31,865 bases of DNA, taken from an uncultured Verrucomicrobiota bacterium. Its GTDB lineage: Bacteria; Verrucomicrobiota; Verrucomicrobiia; Limisphaerales; JADLHS01. Location of the stretch: the NCBI GenBank assembly GCA_937894935.1, contig CALAYC010000058.1, forward strand, positions 1-31,865, written 5' to 3'. A model generated the notes under the pieces. The model was not told where the DNA came from and searched no databases. It saw only the letters and a list, made by a program, of their open reading frames with translations. The translations under genes were made by a program, and so were the position numbers. Numbering within the stretch: the first letter of the stretch is position 1; every line of letters begins with the position of its first letter. This document shows positions 1-8,183 of the stretch, piece after piece.

Positions 1-415
1 CCACCTTGATGTCCGGCGAGTCTGCCGCCGGACGATTGAAGGTCACAATCGGAATGCCCGCTTCGTTCGCAGCTTTGATTGCCGGAATACAGGTTTTCGC
101 ATCCTTGGGCACGAGAATAATGCCATCCACCTTGCGCGTAGCGAACGTGCGGATCTGTTGCAACTGACGATTCGCATCACCATCAGCAATCGCTTCTACA
201 ATCTTGATATTGCGTTTGCGCAACTCCGCCTTAAGCGCTTCGAAACCGGCCACCCAGTATTCGGTTTGCAACGTTTCAAAAGCGACACCAACGGTCAGTT
301 GCTTCTCGCTCCCCGCTCCGGCCGGAGAATCACTTTTGCCGCAGCCCGCCAGCAATAATCCCGGCAAAATGACGGCCGGGATGAAGCGGCGGAGGAAATG
401 GAAGAGCGACTTCAT
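1..415 (-). CDS. Sugar ABC transporter substrate-binding lipoprotein (Peripla_BP_4/RbsB type), partial
   Basis: Only the N-terminal 138 residues are in the window; the 3' end runs off base 1. The protein starts MKSLFHFLRR, followed by a hydrophobic stretch and a lipobox (LLAGC, residues 21-25), so it should be a lipid-anchored extracytoplasmic protein. The mature part begins with the usual periplasmic-binding-protein pattern: LTVGVAFETLQTEYW, then GDANRQLQQIRTF, VDGIIVLVPKD, and AANEAGIPIVTFNRP. This is the ribose/galactose-binding (PF13407) pattern, in which the N-terminal lobe helps bind a monosaccharide. It lies 28 bases downstream of the TIM-barrel gene on the same strand and is probably the last visible gene of that operon. 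Known D-apiose-binding proteins belong to this same family, so apiose is a reasonable ligand here, but the ligand is inferred from context alone. The permease and ATPase genes would lie beyond the edge. Confidence 0.88.
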   Translation of the reverse strand, partial: MKSLFHFLRRFIPAVILPGLLLAGCGKSDSPAGAGSEKQLTVGVAFETLQTEYWVAGFEALKAELRKRNIKIVEAIADGDANRQLQQIRTFATRKVDGIILVPKDAKTCIPAIKAANEAGIPIVTFNRPAADSPDIKV

Positions 416-443
416 AAACTTTTAATCTTCACTTTCGCTAAAC

Positions 444-1256
444 TTAATTCGCAATCAGTCCGCGCAAATATTTGACGCCTTGTTCAGTCCACGCCCGTTC
501 CCGCGCAATCGTATCCGCGAGCGTTTCGCTCGGCGCAACCCACGTTTCGAGCACGACATTAAACGGATGCCGACTGCTGGTGAGTTGACCGATCAACCAC
601 GGCACATCCAATTGTCCCGCTCCCGCCGGGCAACCATCCAACACAAAACCCATCCGATGACTCACGCGGCGAATCGTGAAATCCTTCGCGTGCAGACAAA
701 GCGTATAGCGCCCCAGATTTTTCACGACCACCGCCGGACCTTCCAACGAGCCGAAGGAATTCACAGTGTCCAGACAGATTCCGACGTGTTGCACTCCGAG
801 TTGTTCAACGATCCACGCCAGAGTTTCACTCCGCAGGCGATCATGATTTTCAATCGCCAATCGTACCCCTGCAGCGGCGTATTGATCAACAATCGGACGA
901 AGGCGGGCCACAATCGCTTCGGGCGTCGGTTCGTCACCGGGCGAATCGACCACCAGCCGCACGAATGGACTGTTAAAGCGCCGGGCCAATTGCAAATAAG
1001 CGTGGAGATTCTCGGGATTCAGGCCCATCGTGCCCACCTCCACTTGAATCTTCCGCTCCGCCGCCAACGCTTGAAAACGATCCAGTTCCGCCGGAGTCAA
1101 TTTCGTAAGCGGCAGGTTGTCACAAATCTGCACCAGCCGCACGCCAAGACGCACGGCTTCATCCAGCAGATCAAACGCGGTCATCGGCTGCGCGGGCGGG
1201 TGTCCCGGCACGCCGATGGCCCAGGCGTACGCATACGAACCAATGCCTAACTGCAT
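444..1256 (-). CDS. oiaC: Xylose-isomerase-like TIM-barrel protein, probable 3-oxo-isoapionate decarboxylase
   Basis: 270 residues, about the usual size for a single AP-endonuclease-2/xylose-isomerase-like barrel (PF01261). Likely metal ligands of this fold are visible: E136 in IENHD, D163 in CLDTVNSFG, H189 in LHAKDF and E237 in LETW. The N-terminus (MQLGIGSYAYAWAIGVPG) matches my memory of OiaC-type proteins, which decarboxylate 3-oxo-isoapionate to L-erythrulose. The reading frame is open back to 1382, but that extension would lie inside the upstream gene. The ATG at 1256 follows the upstream stop by one base (TAA-T-ATG), which indicates translational coupling and fixes the start. Barrel and metal site are seen; the family is established; the apionate role is inferred from neighbours and remembered similarity. 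A generic sugar-phosphate isomerase/epimerase is the alternative. Confidence 0.8.
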   Translation of the reverse strand: MQLGIGSYAYAWAIGVPGHPPAQPMTAFDLLDEAVRLGVRLVQICDNLPLTKLTPAELDRFQALAAERKIQVEVGTMGLNPENLHAYLQLARRFNSPFVRLVVDSPGDEPTPEAIVARLRPIVDQYAAAGVRLAIENHDRLRSETLAWIVEQLGVQHVGICLDTVNSFGSLEGPAVVVKNLGRYTLCLHAKDFTIRRVSHRMGFVLDGCPAGAGQLDVPWLIGQLTSSRHPFNVVLETWVAPSETLADTIARERAWTEQGVKYLRGLIAN

Positions 1257-1257
1257 A

Positions 1258-2124
1258 TTAATGAGGGACGCCGTTGGCGATGTTACCGGAAACAATGGCG
1301 CGTACCTGTTCGCGCACGCTGCCCGGTTCAAACAACTGCTTCCAATCAGGCTTAAGCAGTTGGCGCGCCCCATATCCGGCAATCAATTTGGCGCCGTCAC
1401 TGAACGGGAAATTCACCCGGTTGAACGCAATACCAAGTTCAACCTTCACGTGGCCATACATGAAATCTTCTGCCGCCTCGCGCGGAACTCCTCGTCGCAC
1501 TGCTTCATCCAACGCCTCACGCAATGCCATGAACAGACAAATACCAACCGTCTCCGCCATCGCCGGCTCCAGAATGGCCATTTGCTCGACGGTGATGCGA
1601 TGCGACCGCGTCACCGGCGCGTAAATGTCTTTAGCGACGCGTTCACCCAATTGATAATGCTCCTCGGTTCCATGCATCAACGCGCAGACAATCGCCTGAC
1701 GCGCGTGGGTCCCACCGAAGAAGTCATTGATCTCATCATCTGTCTCGAAATGATCGAAAACACTCGGATGACACGGATGACTGACGAAGCAACCGGTGTC
1801 TTCTCGAGTCGGAATTTCTCCCGCATGCGCAGCCGCCGGATCAAGCGTGATGAGCAGTGTTCCCGGTTTGAGTTTCGGCACAACTTCGCGAGCGACCTGG
1901 CCGAGGATACGATCCGGAAGCGCGAGGATTACAACATTCGCTTGCGCGAGCGCTTCGTCGCGTGGAGTCGCTTTGAGTCCGCGCTTCGCCAGATTCGCGA
2001 GCCCGGCCTCGCCGGTCTCGACGTAAAGCACCGAGTACGCCGGATTGTTAATCACATGATCGGTAATGCGGCAGCCCATTTTGCCGCCGGCCCCTAAGAG
2101 GGCGAGTGTAATTTTTTCTTGCAT
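1258..2124 (-). CDS. apnO: NAD-dependent dehydrogenase with PGDH_C domain, probable D-apionate oxidoisomerase
   Basis: 288 residues. A Rossmann dinucleotide-binding loop opens the protein (GAGGKMG, residues 11-17), followed by VVILALPD at 64-71 as in 6-phosphogluconate-type dehydrogenases. The C-terminal half carries SHPCHPSVFD (115-124), ALMHGTEE, YAPVTRSHRITVEQMAILEP (168-187) and a helical all-alpha domain. This arrangement, especially the HPCHP segment and the SHRITVEQ helix, matches ApnO as I know it. ApnO oxidises and isomerises D-apionate to 3-oxo-isoapionate with NAD. The gene is 74 bases downstream of the apiose-dehydrogenase-like gene and is coupled to the downstream decarboxylase-like gene by a one-base gap. 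Its upstream region has only a weak GGA-type ribosome site. The alternative is another PGDH_C-family sugar-acid dehydrogenase. Confidence 0.85.
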   Translation of the reverse strand: MQEKITLALLGAGGKMGCRITDHVINNPAYSVLYVETGEAGLANLAKRGLKATPRDEALAQANVVILALPDRILGQVAREVVPKLKPGTLLITLDPAAAHAGEIPTREDTGCFVSHPCHPSVFDHFETDDEINDFFGGTHARQAIVCALMHGTEEHYQLGERVAKDIYAPVTRSHRITVEQMAILEPAMAETVGICLFMALREALDEAVRRGVPREAAEDFMYGHVKVELGIAFNRVNFPFSDGAKLIAGYGARQLLKPDWKQLFEPGSVREQVRAIVSGNIANGVPH

Positions 2125-2198
2125 AAAATTTTCCGTGCTTCAGCGAAAAACTTTCGCTGGATGTGTTTCGCCCGAACGAACGCCATGGCTTAGAACGT

Positions 2199-3224
2199 TC
2201 ATTCAGGAAAATGGATGGTTTGCCCGGACCCGGCGCTTTCATAAGCCGCCGAAACGAGGCGCACCGTTTTCAGGTTGTCTTCACCGGTTGTTTCCGCCGG
2301 ACCTTCTCCCGAAAGCTGGCGCAGCAGATTGCGCTGACAATCCACGATGCTCGAATGCACCACGGCATATCGTGGATCAGCCCAAGCGTAAACCGGAGGC
2401 GGACAACGACGCGCCATCGTTCCGGCGCGCGTGGTGGTGCGAATCCAGAAGTCCGGGCCGAGTTCCACCGAACCCTCCGAACCTTCGACGAATACAAACG
2501 TTTCCGGGAAACGATCGTGTTCCACCCGGCTGGAGTAACTGAGATTGCAGGTCACGATCGCGCCGCTGCGCATTCGCATCATGACCGTCGCCATGTCTTC
2601 GCCTCGAATGTCTTCGCGAACGCGATTGGTTTGGCAGCTCAGCGCCTTCGCTTCGCCAAACAGGAACCGCGCGACATCCAGAATGTGGCTACCCATGTCC
2701 GCGAGGATGAAATTCTCCACCGTTTTGAGGAACGGCTGATTGTCGAAAACCGGAAAACTGTTGCAGTAATCGAGTCGTGCACGAAATACGCGCCCGATCT
2801 GTCCCGAGGCAATCACCCGCTGCAGTTCTCGCAACGGCAATTGCCAGCGCCAGTTCTCATTGATCAACAAAGACACGCCGGCCTGACGACAGGTTTCCAC
2901 CATGCCCTGCGCATCGGCCACATTCGGCGCCATCGGTTTTTGACAAACGACCGGCAACCGATGCCGCGCCGCGAGTTCTACAAACTGACGATGCGTATCG
3001 ACATCAGTGATGACGTCCACAAAATCCAACTTCTCCCGCGTCAACAATTCTTCGGGCGTATCGTAAACCGATGGAATGTTGAAGCGGGTCGCGAATTCCT
3101 GAGCTTTCGCCCGCGTGCGATTCCAGACCGCCACACAGCGAACGCCCGGCAATTCGTTCCAACCAGACAGCTGATAACGCGCCCAGAACCCCGTTCCCAA
3201 AATGGCAAAACGAAGTTCCCTCAT
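2199..3224 (-). CDS. apsD: Gfo/Idh/MocA oxidoreductase, probable D-apiose dehydrogenase
   Basis: 341 residues, normal for the Gfo/Idh/MocA family. The NAD(P)-binding loop is GTGFWA (10-15). The family's catalytic lysine motif appears as CQKPMAP (K96), and the C-terminal sheet domain follows with INENWRWQ (121-128), FPVFDNQPFL (157-166) and DMGSHILDVARFLFGE (176-191), where H180 is the likely proton-transfer histidine. The ENWRWQ, GSHILDVARFLFGEA, IRGEDMATVMM and TTGEDNLKTVRLV segments fit ApsD, which oxidises D-apiose to D-apionolactone. The start is well supported: AAGGAG lies four bases ahead of the ATG. It sits 34 bases after the apiosidase-like gene and upstream of apnO, the order in which the pathway would use the products. 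The family call is near certain; the apiose substrate is inferred. Confidence 0.87.
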   Translation of the reverse strand: MRELRFAILGTGFWARYQLSGWNELPGVRCVAVWNRTRAKAQEFATRFNIPSVYDTPEELLTREKLDFVDVITDVDTHRQFVELAARHRLPVVCQKPMAPNVADAQGMVETCRQAGVSLLINENWRWQLPLRELQRVIASGQIGRVFRARLDYCNSFPVFDNQPFLKTVENFILADMGSHILDVARFLFGEAKALSCQTNRVREDIRGEDMATVMMRMRSGAIVTCNLSYSSRVEHDRFPETFVFVEGSEGSVELGPDFWIRTTTRAGTMARRCPPPVYAWADPRYAVVHSSIVDCQRNLLRQLSGEGPAETTGEDNLKTVRLVSAAYESAGSGQTIHFPE

Positions 3225-3228
3225 CTTA

Positions 3229-3234
3229 CTCCTT
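3229..3234 (-). promoter_or_regulatory. Ribosome binding site of the apsD-like gene
   Basis: AAGGAG on the minus strand, four bases before the ATG at 3224. It is one of very few clear Shine-Dalgarno sites in this window and fixes the start of the dehydrogenase. Confidence 0.7.
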
Positions 3235-3258
3235 CCGAAAATTGTTCAGCTAATACGC

Positions 3259-4914
3259 TCATGGGAGTTTGAGAAGCAACACGGCATCACCAGCGAAGGG
3301 CGCTTTAAAATCCCGAGTGCCGCCACCGCCGATTTGATTGCGCTCGGGATTCGTGTGCCATTGTCCGGTGCGCGGATCGAACCAACGAATGCTCCAAGCT
3401 CCTACTGGCAAATGCAGCCGACAAGCCGCTGACGTCTCCGCAACATTCGCACCCTCCGGAGTCGGTGAATCAGCATTCTGCAGATAAGCAATGATGACCT
3501 TGTCCCCGGCAATAACTTTGACGCTGTGTCCATCATTCCCCGCCATGGCGTCGATCGGCTGCAAGCCGACAAGTGTCAGTTCCGCTTCACGGAAGAAAGT
3601 ATGGATGTGGCGAAAATCCGCCGCTCCGTCTTCGAGGCGACCATCCCGCACCGCCGTCAAATATCCCTGCATGCCTTTCACCTCATTCGTGCCGGCGAAT
3701 GCCTCATAGGTCTTGAGCCCGCCATAAGTTGCGTGCCCGCCACTCAGTAAACTGGCCCACATCAACCGACGGAAAAAATAGCGATCATGCTTCGGAGACA
3801 GGTAATGGGCGTAACGATCCTCATCCAGAATCACCGGATGATTTCCCATCGCGCGATATTGCAAAAGCAGCGCGCCAGCTACCTGATCGCGATCTTCCAG
3901 TACGATCATGTCGGACCACGGCGCATTCACAAATAAGTAACCGGTATACCGGGCCTGATGATTCGCAAGCAACGTGCCCCATGGCTCGCGTTGCCGCATA
4001 TCGCGGCCAATCTTTTCAATGATTTCCGCGGCAACATTTCGTTTCCCTGTCCCGGAAGAAATGATGCAGTCGTTGGAAATGCACCAATGAACGTTCGGAA
4101 AAGATGAAAATCTCGCCTGCGCATAACGCGCCACGAGAGCCGCAGCACGGTCGCCGGCGCCGTAACGCCGCAGTTCTTCCACATCCTCCCCGTAAACAAT
4201 CAATTGAAATTGGACGTGCGGATAATGCTCCAACGCGTAAATCAATCGCCGCTCCATTTCATCCCAATAAGCTAAATCCAATCCCTGTCGGTCCGCTGCA
4301 AAGACCGCCTGAATGTCGCTTCGGCCGCGACAAAACCACACTCGAATCTTATTGAACCCCACCTCCGCCGCTTCATCAATGTATTGCTGCCACATCGGTT
4401 CGGTGTCGGTGACATACCGATATCCCGTGTCGCCAAGATGCAAATACCACTGACCATTGTCGTAAGTGAATTGCCGCCGATCTTGCGGATGCAGGCGAAG
4501 TTTCCCGGGCAAAGCGGAAGCGCGCACTTCGAATGTTCCTTGTTTGCCATGGAGCGCGGGACGATTCGCTTCAGTGCGCCATTTCCAAGCGCCAACCTGC
4601 GCACAATACGCCCGCCCGGCCCACTTGTTATCTCCGCGATAAAATCCGTCGGCCTTAACTTCCGTTCCATCCGGCAGCGTAAAGATGAACTTCAACTCAG
4701 CATCGAAAAACGGATTACCTTCACTCGCGGCGTCGGTGAGCTGAACTTCCCACACTCCGCGATGCGGTGCGACGGCACTGCCAGTCACGAAGTTCTTCGC
4801 AAAAACATTCCAGGTCAACAGCCACGCAAACAAGGTCGCACCGCAAACCCGTGCCATGAGACTCAATCTCATCGGTGAAATAACAGGTCGTGGTCGATGC
4901 TGATTTTTAAACAT
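3259..4914 (-). CDS. Secreted DUF5060/DUF4038 apiosidase-like glycoside hydrolase
   Basis: 551 residues. A hydrophobic N-terminal segment (ATLFAWLLTWNVFA, about 26-39) suggests export. Residues about 50-132 look like DUF5060, a beta domain with FYRGDNKWAGRAYC. Residues about 140-410 look like DUF4038, the apiosidase-like (GH140-related) barrel, with LGDTGYRY (160-167), KIRVWFCRG (189-197), CISNDC (278-283) and VILDEDRY (361-368). A C-terminal beta domain (about 445-551) resembles the collagen-binding-like domain often attached to DUF4038. D282 and E365 are plausible catalytic acids, but this is a guess from position. Internal starts at 4872 or 4857 would give a more compact signal peptide. 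It is the first gene of the putative apiose operon. Known GH140 enzymes release apiose from rhamnogalacturonan-II; the exact linkage cut here cannot be read from sequence. Confidence 0.85.
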   Translation of the reverse strand: MFKNQHRPRPVISPMRLSLMARVCGATLFAWLLTWNVFAKNFVTGSAVAPHRGVWEVQLTDAASEGNPFFDAELKFIFTLPDGTEVKADGFYRGDNKWAGRAYCAQVGAWKWRTEANRPALHGKQGTFEVRASALPGKLRLHPQDRRQFTYDNGQWYLHLGDTGYRYVTDTEPMWQQYIDEAAEVGFNKIRVWFCRGRSDIQAVFAADRQGLDLAYWDEMERRLIYALEHYPHVQFQLIVYGEDVEELRRYGAGDRAAALVARYAQARFSSFPNVHWCISNDCIISSGTGKRNVAAEIIEKIGRDMRQREPWGTLLANHQARYTGYLFVNAPWSDMIVLEDRDQVAGALLLQYRAMGNHPVILDEDRYAHYLSPKHDRYFFRRLMWASLLSGGHATYGGLKTYEAFAGTNEVKGMQGYLTAVRDGRLEDGAADFRHIHTFFREAELTLVGLQPIDAMAGNDGHSVKVIAGDKVIIAYLQNADSPTPEGANVAETSAACRLHLPVGAWSIRWFDPRTGQWHTNPERNQIGGGGTRDFKAPFAGDAVLLLKLP

Positions 4915-4999
4915 GTAAATAGCTGTCGATCTTTCCGTCGCGTCTTTAAAACGGACTCCTTGATTTATTGTTAAACTGCTTTAACCCGCCCGGAACATT

Positions 5000-5032
5000 G
5001 TCCCACTCCAGACTCATCGTCTGGAGTGGGAC
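5000..5032 (-). terminator. Strong hairpin after the LamG gene
   Basis: A perfect 14-base-pair stem (5000-5013 with 5019-5032) encloses a five-base loop TCATC. An outer seven-base-pair stem (4992-4998 with 5043-5049) can form around it, with a lopsided internal loop. It begins about 40 bases after the stop of the LamG gene and lies ahead of the apiosidase-like gene, so it probably ends LamG transcription and insulates the operon. No T-run follows on either strand, so it is not a textbook intrinsic terminator. Confidence 0.6.
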
Positions 5033-5073
5033 TCCCCACGGCATGTTCCTGGCGAACCGTCAGACCGTCTTTG

Positions 5074-7245
5074 TTACGGACTCAAACGGAAGAATTCGGC
5101 TTGCTGAGTCGCAGGCAAGGTCACCGTGCGGACATTACCTGAAACTTCCGGCGTAACCGTTACATCACTCCAATCTCCAGTAGTCAAACTGGTCCGGGAC
5201 TGAAGTTGCAGCGACTGCGTTGACTCCCAGGACAACGACACTTCGTCGCCCTGATGAGTAATCTGGAGAGCCGTAGGCAACGCCGGAGCAACTTGCACCG
5301 CTTCAATTTCCTCCAGCGTCAACACACGGTTGAAGATCTGAATTTCATCCATCAGACCGCGGAAACAGCGACTGCCACTGTTGCCGGTGCCCGTTGCGGT
5401 GCGGGCCGCCACCACCGAACCGAAGTTTCCGAGCGTCAGCACTCCGGACGGATCAATGACCCCGCGGCTGGTGCTGTAAGTAATTGCCGAACTGAACGTG
5501 ACCTTCTGATCCGGCTTACCGAAATAGAACTTCACCGGTTCGGTTTCCAGCGTGCTGTCGTAGGTGACAGCAAAGAACACCCAGTTTTCATTGCTGCCGT
5601 TCTCGTCCGAAGTGATCATACCCGGCAGACTGGTCGGCGTGTTGTTCGGGTATTGGTTCACACCAAATTGCAAACTGCCATCGTTCAGATGCACGAGTTC
5701 GAAACCAGAGCCACCCGCCGTCAGCAACGCGGAGACAATGCGATTACCGCCGGAGCCGATGTTCGTATGGCCAGAGTTGAGCCAACCGCAAATCGTCAGC
5801 CCGGTGAATCCGCCCAACGTGCCGGGCCGCATGCCGAATGAATTGGTAAAATCGACGGCGCGATTACCTTGGCCGGCATAGATGAGCCCCATATCGAGCG
5901 AGGCCCGATTATGGCTGGCACTCGGCGCAAACGGGCCGGTCGGCACGTTGGTTGAATACCTTGGATACTCATTATTTACCTGGAATTTTCCATATCCAGC
6001 GAGATTGCCATAATTGGCTGTGGTCGTTCCATTGCCTTCCGAGAAAGATGCCGAGATCTTATGGAAATCTTCCGGAAACACGGTAAGGGTCGTTCCGGCG
6101 CTGGCAACGCCAGGATCGGGCGTCCACTCATTGTCCACCAACACGCGCACAACCATTCCGTCGTCAGCAGTCGTCAAACCGGTCAAGGTGAATTGCTGGC
6201 TGGTCGCACCAGGCACATTCACATTGTTGGTTTGCCATTGATAGGTAATATCGGGAGTACCCGTCGCCAATACATTAAAGGTCAAACTTTGACCGGCATG
6301 CACCAATACATTGGTGGGAGGTTGAGAAACAATCGTGACCGGTTCCTCCGGAAGCACAGAGGAATTCATTTGGGCTTGATGAATCTCGGCCAGCGACAAC
6401 GCATTGGTGTAAACGCGGATTTCATCCAACAGCCCGCGAAACTGCCGGCTGTTCGCGCCGATTGTGTTACGATTGGCAATCGCGGACACAAAATTGCCAA
6501 CAGTAAGCGGCCCAGCATAATCGAACACCGGCAACGCAGCAGGCAAAGTGTAGGTTCGACTCGAGTCGAAGTAAGCCAAATTAGTAGCAGTGCCAAAATA
6601 GTATTTCACCTGATCGGCGTCCAAGGCGGGATCCCACGTCACCGCAAAAAACACCCAGTTGTCGCTGTCGAGATTCGGGTTTGCCGTGATGCCTCCACTT
6701 GAAGCCGGTAGATTATCCGGAAATTGGTTGATGCTTAAGATCAGCTTGCCTTCCGCATTATGCACGAGGTCAAAACCGTTCTGGCCGTTCGACGTTTCAA
6801 AACATTCCACAATCCGGTTACCCCCCGGACCGACCTGCAAGCTGCGGGCATTCACCCATCCACAGATCGTGAGGGCAGGAAACTCGGTTCCCAAATTTCC
6901 GATGTCAGTTATCAGATCAATCGCCCGACCGCCGGTGTTGCCACCAATTTCCTCCATGGCTACCGCAAAGGTGTTCTCCACCGGCGCGTACGGCCCGGTT
7001 GGGATATTATTGGTGAAATACGGCAGAGAATTTTCTCCTACCGTAGCAAAATAAGCACTTCCTCCGTAAAGGCCTCCGTTCGCCACAACGGTACCTTCAC
7101 CTTCGTTAAATCGAAGATCCACGATCGGATCGGGCGCCGCCTGCAATCCGCTGCTGCTTAAGAGCACGGCTGCCAGCAAGGTTGGAATACGATTCGGCAC
7201 ACCAGGGCGCGCCGAAGACAGGTTGGATGCGTGATGCATTTTCAT
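5074..7245 (-). CDS. Secreted protein with two LamG/concanavalin-like domains and an Ig-like domain
   Basis: 723 residues. A signal peptide is visible (PTLLAAVLLSSSGLQA, cleavage near residue 36). Two clearly related LamG-type modules follow at about 40-290 and 395-650. Each contains PTGPxAP, LTICGW, GGNRIV, ELVH or DLVH, NWVFFAVT, KFYFG or KYYFG, LTVGNF or LTLGNF, and RGLLDEI or RGLMDEI. Between them, about 303-390, is an Ig-like domain (SQPPTNVLVHAGQSLTF, YQWQTNN). A C-terminal beta domain (about 655-723) ends EFFRLSP, as in many verrucomicrobial secreted proteins. LamG folds usually bind glycans or proteins; no catalytic motif was seen, so a surface or adhesive role is likely. The start has no clear ribosome site; a second ATG lies two codons in. 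The gene follows the prepilin-like gene by 58 bases. Confidence 0.85.
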   Translation of the reverse strand: MKMHHASNLSSARPGVPNRIPTLLAAVLLSSSGLQAAPDPIVDLRFNEGEGTVVANGGLYGGSAYFATVGENSLPYFTNNIPTGPYAPVENTFAVAMEEIGGNTGGRAIDLITDIGNLGTEFPALTICGWVNARSLQVGPGGNRIVECFETSNGQNGFDLVHNAEGKLILSINQFPDNLPASSGGITANPNLDSDNWVFFAVTWDPALDADQVKYYFGTATNLAYFDSSRTYTLPAALPVFDYAGPLTVGNFVSAIANRNTIGANSRQFRGLLDEIRVYTNALSLAEIHQAQMNSSVLPEEPVTIVSQPPTNVLVHAGQSLTFNVLATGTPDITYQWQTNNVNVPGATSQQFTLTGLTTADDGMVVRVLVDNEWTPDPGVASAGTTLTVFPEDFHKISASFSEGNGTTTANYGNLAGYGKFQVNNEYPRYSTNVPTGPFAPSASHNRASLDMGLIYAGQGNRAVDFTNSFGMRPGTLGGFTGLTICGWLNSGHTNIGSGGNRIVSALLTAGGSGFELVHLNDGSLQFGVNQYPNNTPTSLPGMITSDENGSNENWVFFAVTYDSTLETEPVKFYFGKPDQKVTFSSAITYSTSRGVIDPSGVLTLGNFGSVVAARTATGTGNSGSRCFRGLMDEIQIFNRVLTLEEIEAVQVAPALPTALQITHQGDEVSLSWESTQSLQLQSRTSLTTGDWSDVTVTPEVSGNVRTVTLPATQQAEFFRLSP

Positions 7246-7303
7246 GTGGTGTTTTTTAGGGGTTGACCGAGAGAACTATTCTCGAGGGGAAAACAAAATT
7301 AAA

Positions 7304-8113
7304 CTATTGCCCAAACGCAGCGATGTGATTGGTAAACCACGCATAATCCCGAGGCCCAACAACGGGCAGAAAGTCGATATTTCGCGGCCCAACAACTCCA
7401 CCATTGATTCGAGCCTGGGTAACATCACTATCTACCCAGCGATGAATCTCGGCGTGCCCGTCAGCGAACGTAAAACCGGTCGCATTTCCATGTCGACCTG
7501 ACGGCGCATCCAGCCATCTATTCTCATAAGATTTCAGGTTGTTAAACGGATAAAAATGCGAATCGTTGATGCTGTTCTCATGTTCATCCACCAAAACAAA
7601 AACTGAAGACGGCCCGGGATGCGTGATGTCGCCAAGTTTAATTGCCCGCTTGAAGGGAGGAATATTCTTGTCATGGAAAGCACTGCGCCCCATGGCCCCG
7701 TTCACCGAGTAACTGCGATTGCGCGGAGTGACTGTGCCTTTAAACTGAAATCCTGCCATGTCGCTCGGACAACGAAACACCTTGGTGGAATTAGCATATA
7801 CGAAGGTAGGACTGTTCCGGACAATGTTTTCATCCACAGCATCTGGAGTCACGTCCACCCGTCCTCCAACCCACTCCGGTACGCCGCTATATCCATTACC
7901 AGGCAAGGCAATATCATTATTGTCCTGCGCGTACATCAGATAGGCCAGGCCTAACTGCTTTCCGTTACTCATGCAGGCGATGCCTTGAGCTTTTCGCTTC
8001 GCTCTGCTCAACGCCGGCAACAGCATTGCCGCCAAAATTGCGATAATCGCAATTACAACTAACAACTCAATGAGCGTAAAAGCACGCCCGTTGCGTATAC
8101 GAGAAATGTGCAT
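7304..8113 (-). CDS. Type II secretion pseudopilin-like protein (prepilin N-terminus, H-X9-DG type)
   Basis: 269 residues. The N-terminus is a classic prepilin peptidase site with G10 before the cut (NGRA-FTLIELLVVIAIIAI) and the glutamate at +5 of the mature protein, followed by AAMLLPALSRAKRKAQ. The globular part carries the pattern common in Verrucomicrobiota and Planctomycetota (CMSNGKQLGLAYLMYAQDNND, then FVLVDEHENSINDS, and FTFADGHAEIHRW near residues 223-235). Genomes of these phyla hold dozens of such proteins. They are thought to be surface or secretion-linked minor pilins, but the function of individual copies is unknown. The gene probably has its own promoter: a 38-base element shared with the CE15 gene lies 32 bases upstream of the start (8146-8183). 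Confidence 0.88.
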   Translation of the reverse strand: MHISRIRNGRAFTLIELLVVIAIIAILAAMLLPALSRAKRKAQGIACMSNGKQLGLAYLMYAQDNNDIALPGNGYSGVPEWVGGRVDVTPDAVDENIVRNSPTFVYANSTKVFRCPSDMAGFQFKGTVTPRNRSYSVNGAMGRSAFHDKNIPPFKRAIKLGDITHPGPSSVFVLVDEHENSINDSHFYPFNNLKSYENRWLDAPSGRHGNATGFTFADGHAEIHRWVDSDVTQARINGGVVGPRNIDFLPVVGPRDYAWFTNHIAAFGQ

Positions 8114-8145
8114 GTCTTTTTGTTATCAGTATGGTGAAAATACGT

Positions 8146-8183
8146 CTTGAACAATCGCATCGGAATTTGGAATGAAAGCAACT
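8146..8183 (-). promoter_or_regulatory. Conserved 38-base upstream element, copy 1
   Basis: Matches the copy at 11376-11413 at 31 of 38 positions without gaps. Plus-strand landmarks shared by both are CTTGAACAA, CGC, TC, AA and TGGAATGAAAG. It sits 32 bases upstream of the prepilin-like gene and in the same orientation relative to its gene as copy 2. A promoter or regulator site is likely; which protein recognises it is unknown. The rest of the 8114-8374 gap shows nothing else I can name. Confidence 0.55.

Noticed and set aside
480..2097. Two long plus-strand frames (480-1250 and 1117-2097) opposite the oiaC- and apnO-like genes
   Set aside because: Both overlap well-supported enzymes on the other strand and each other, and have Arg/His/Gln-rich composition without domains.
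2163..3272. Plus-strand open frame of 369 codons opposite the apsD-like gene
   Set aside because: The minus-strand frame encodes a full Gfo/Idh/MocA protein with motifs and a ribosome site; the plus-strand product is rich in Arg and His with no recognisable domain, as expected of a shadow frame in GC-rich DNA.
7269..7285. Small inverted repeat GAGAA-CTA-TTCTC after the prepilin-like gene
   Set aside because: Only a five-base stem and no T-run; too weak to call a terminator.
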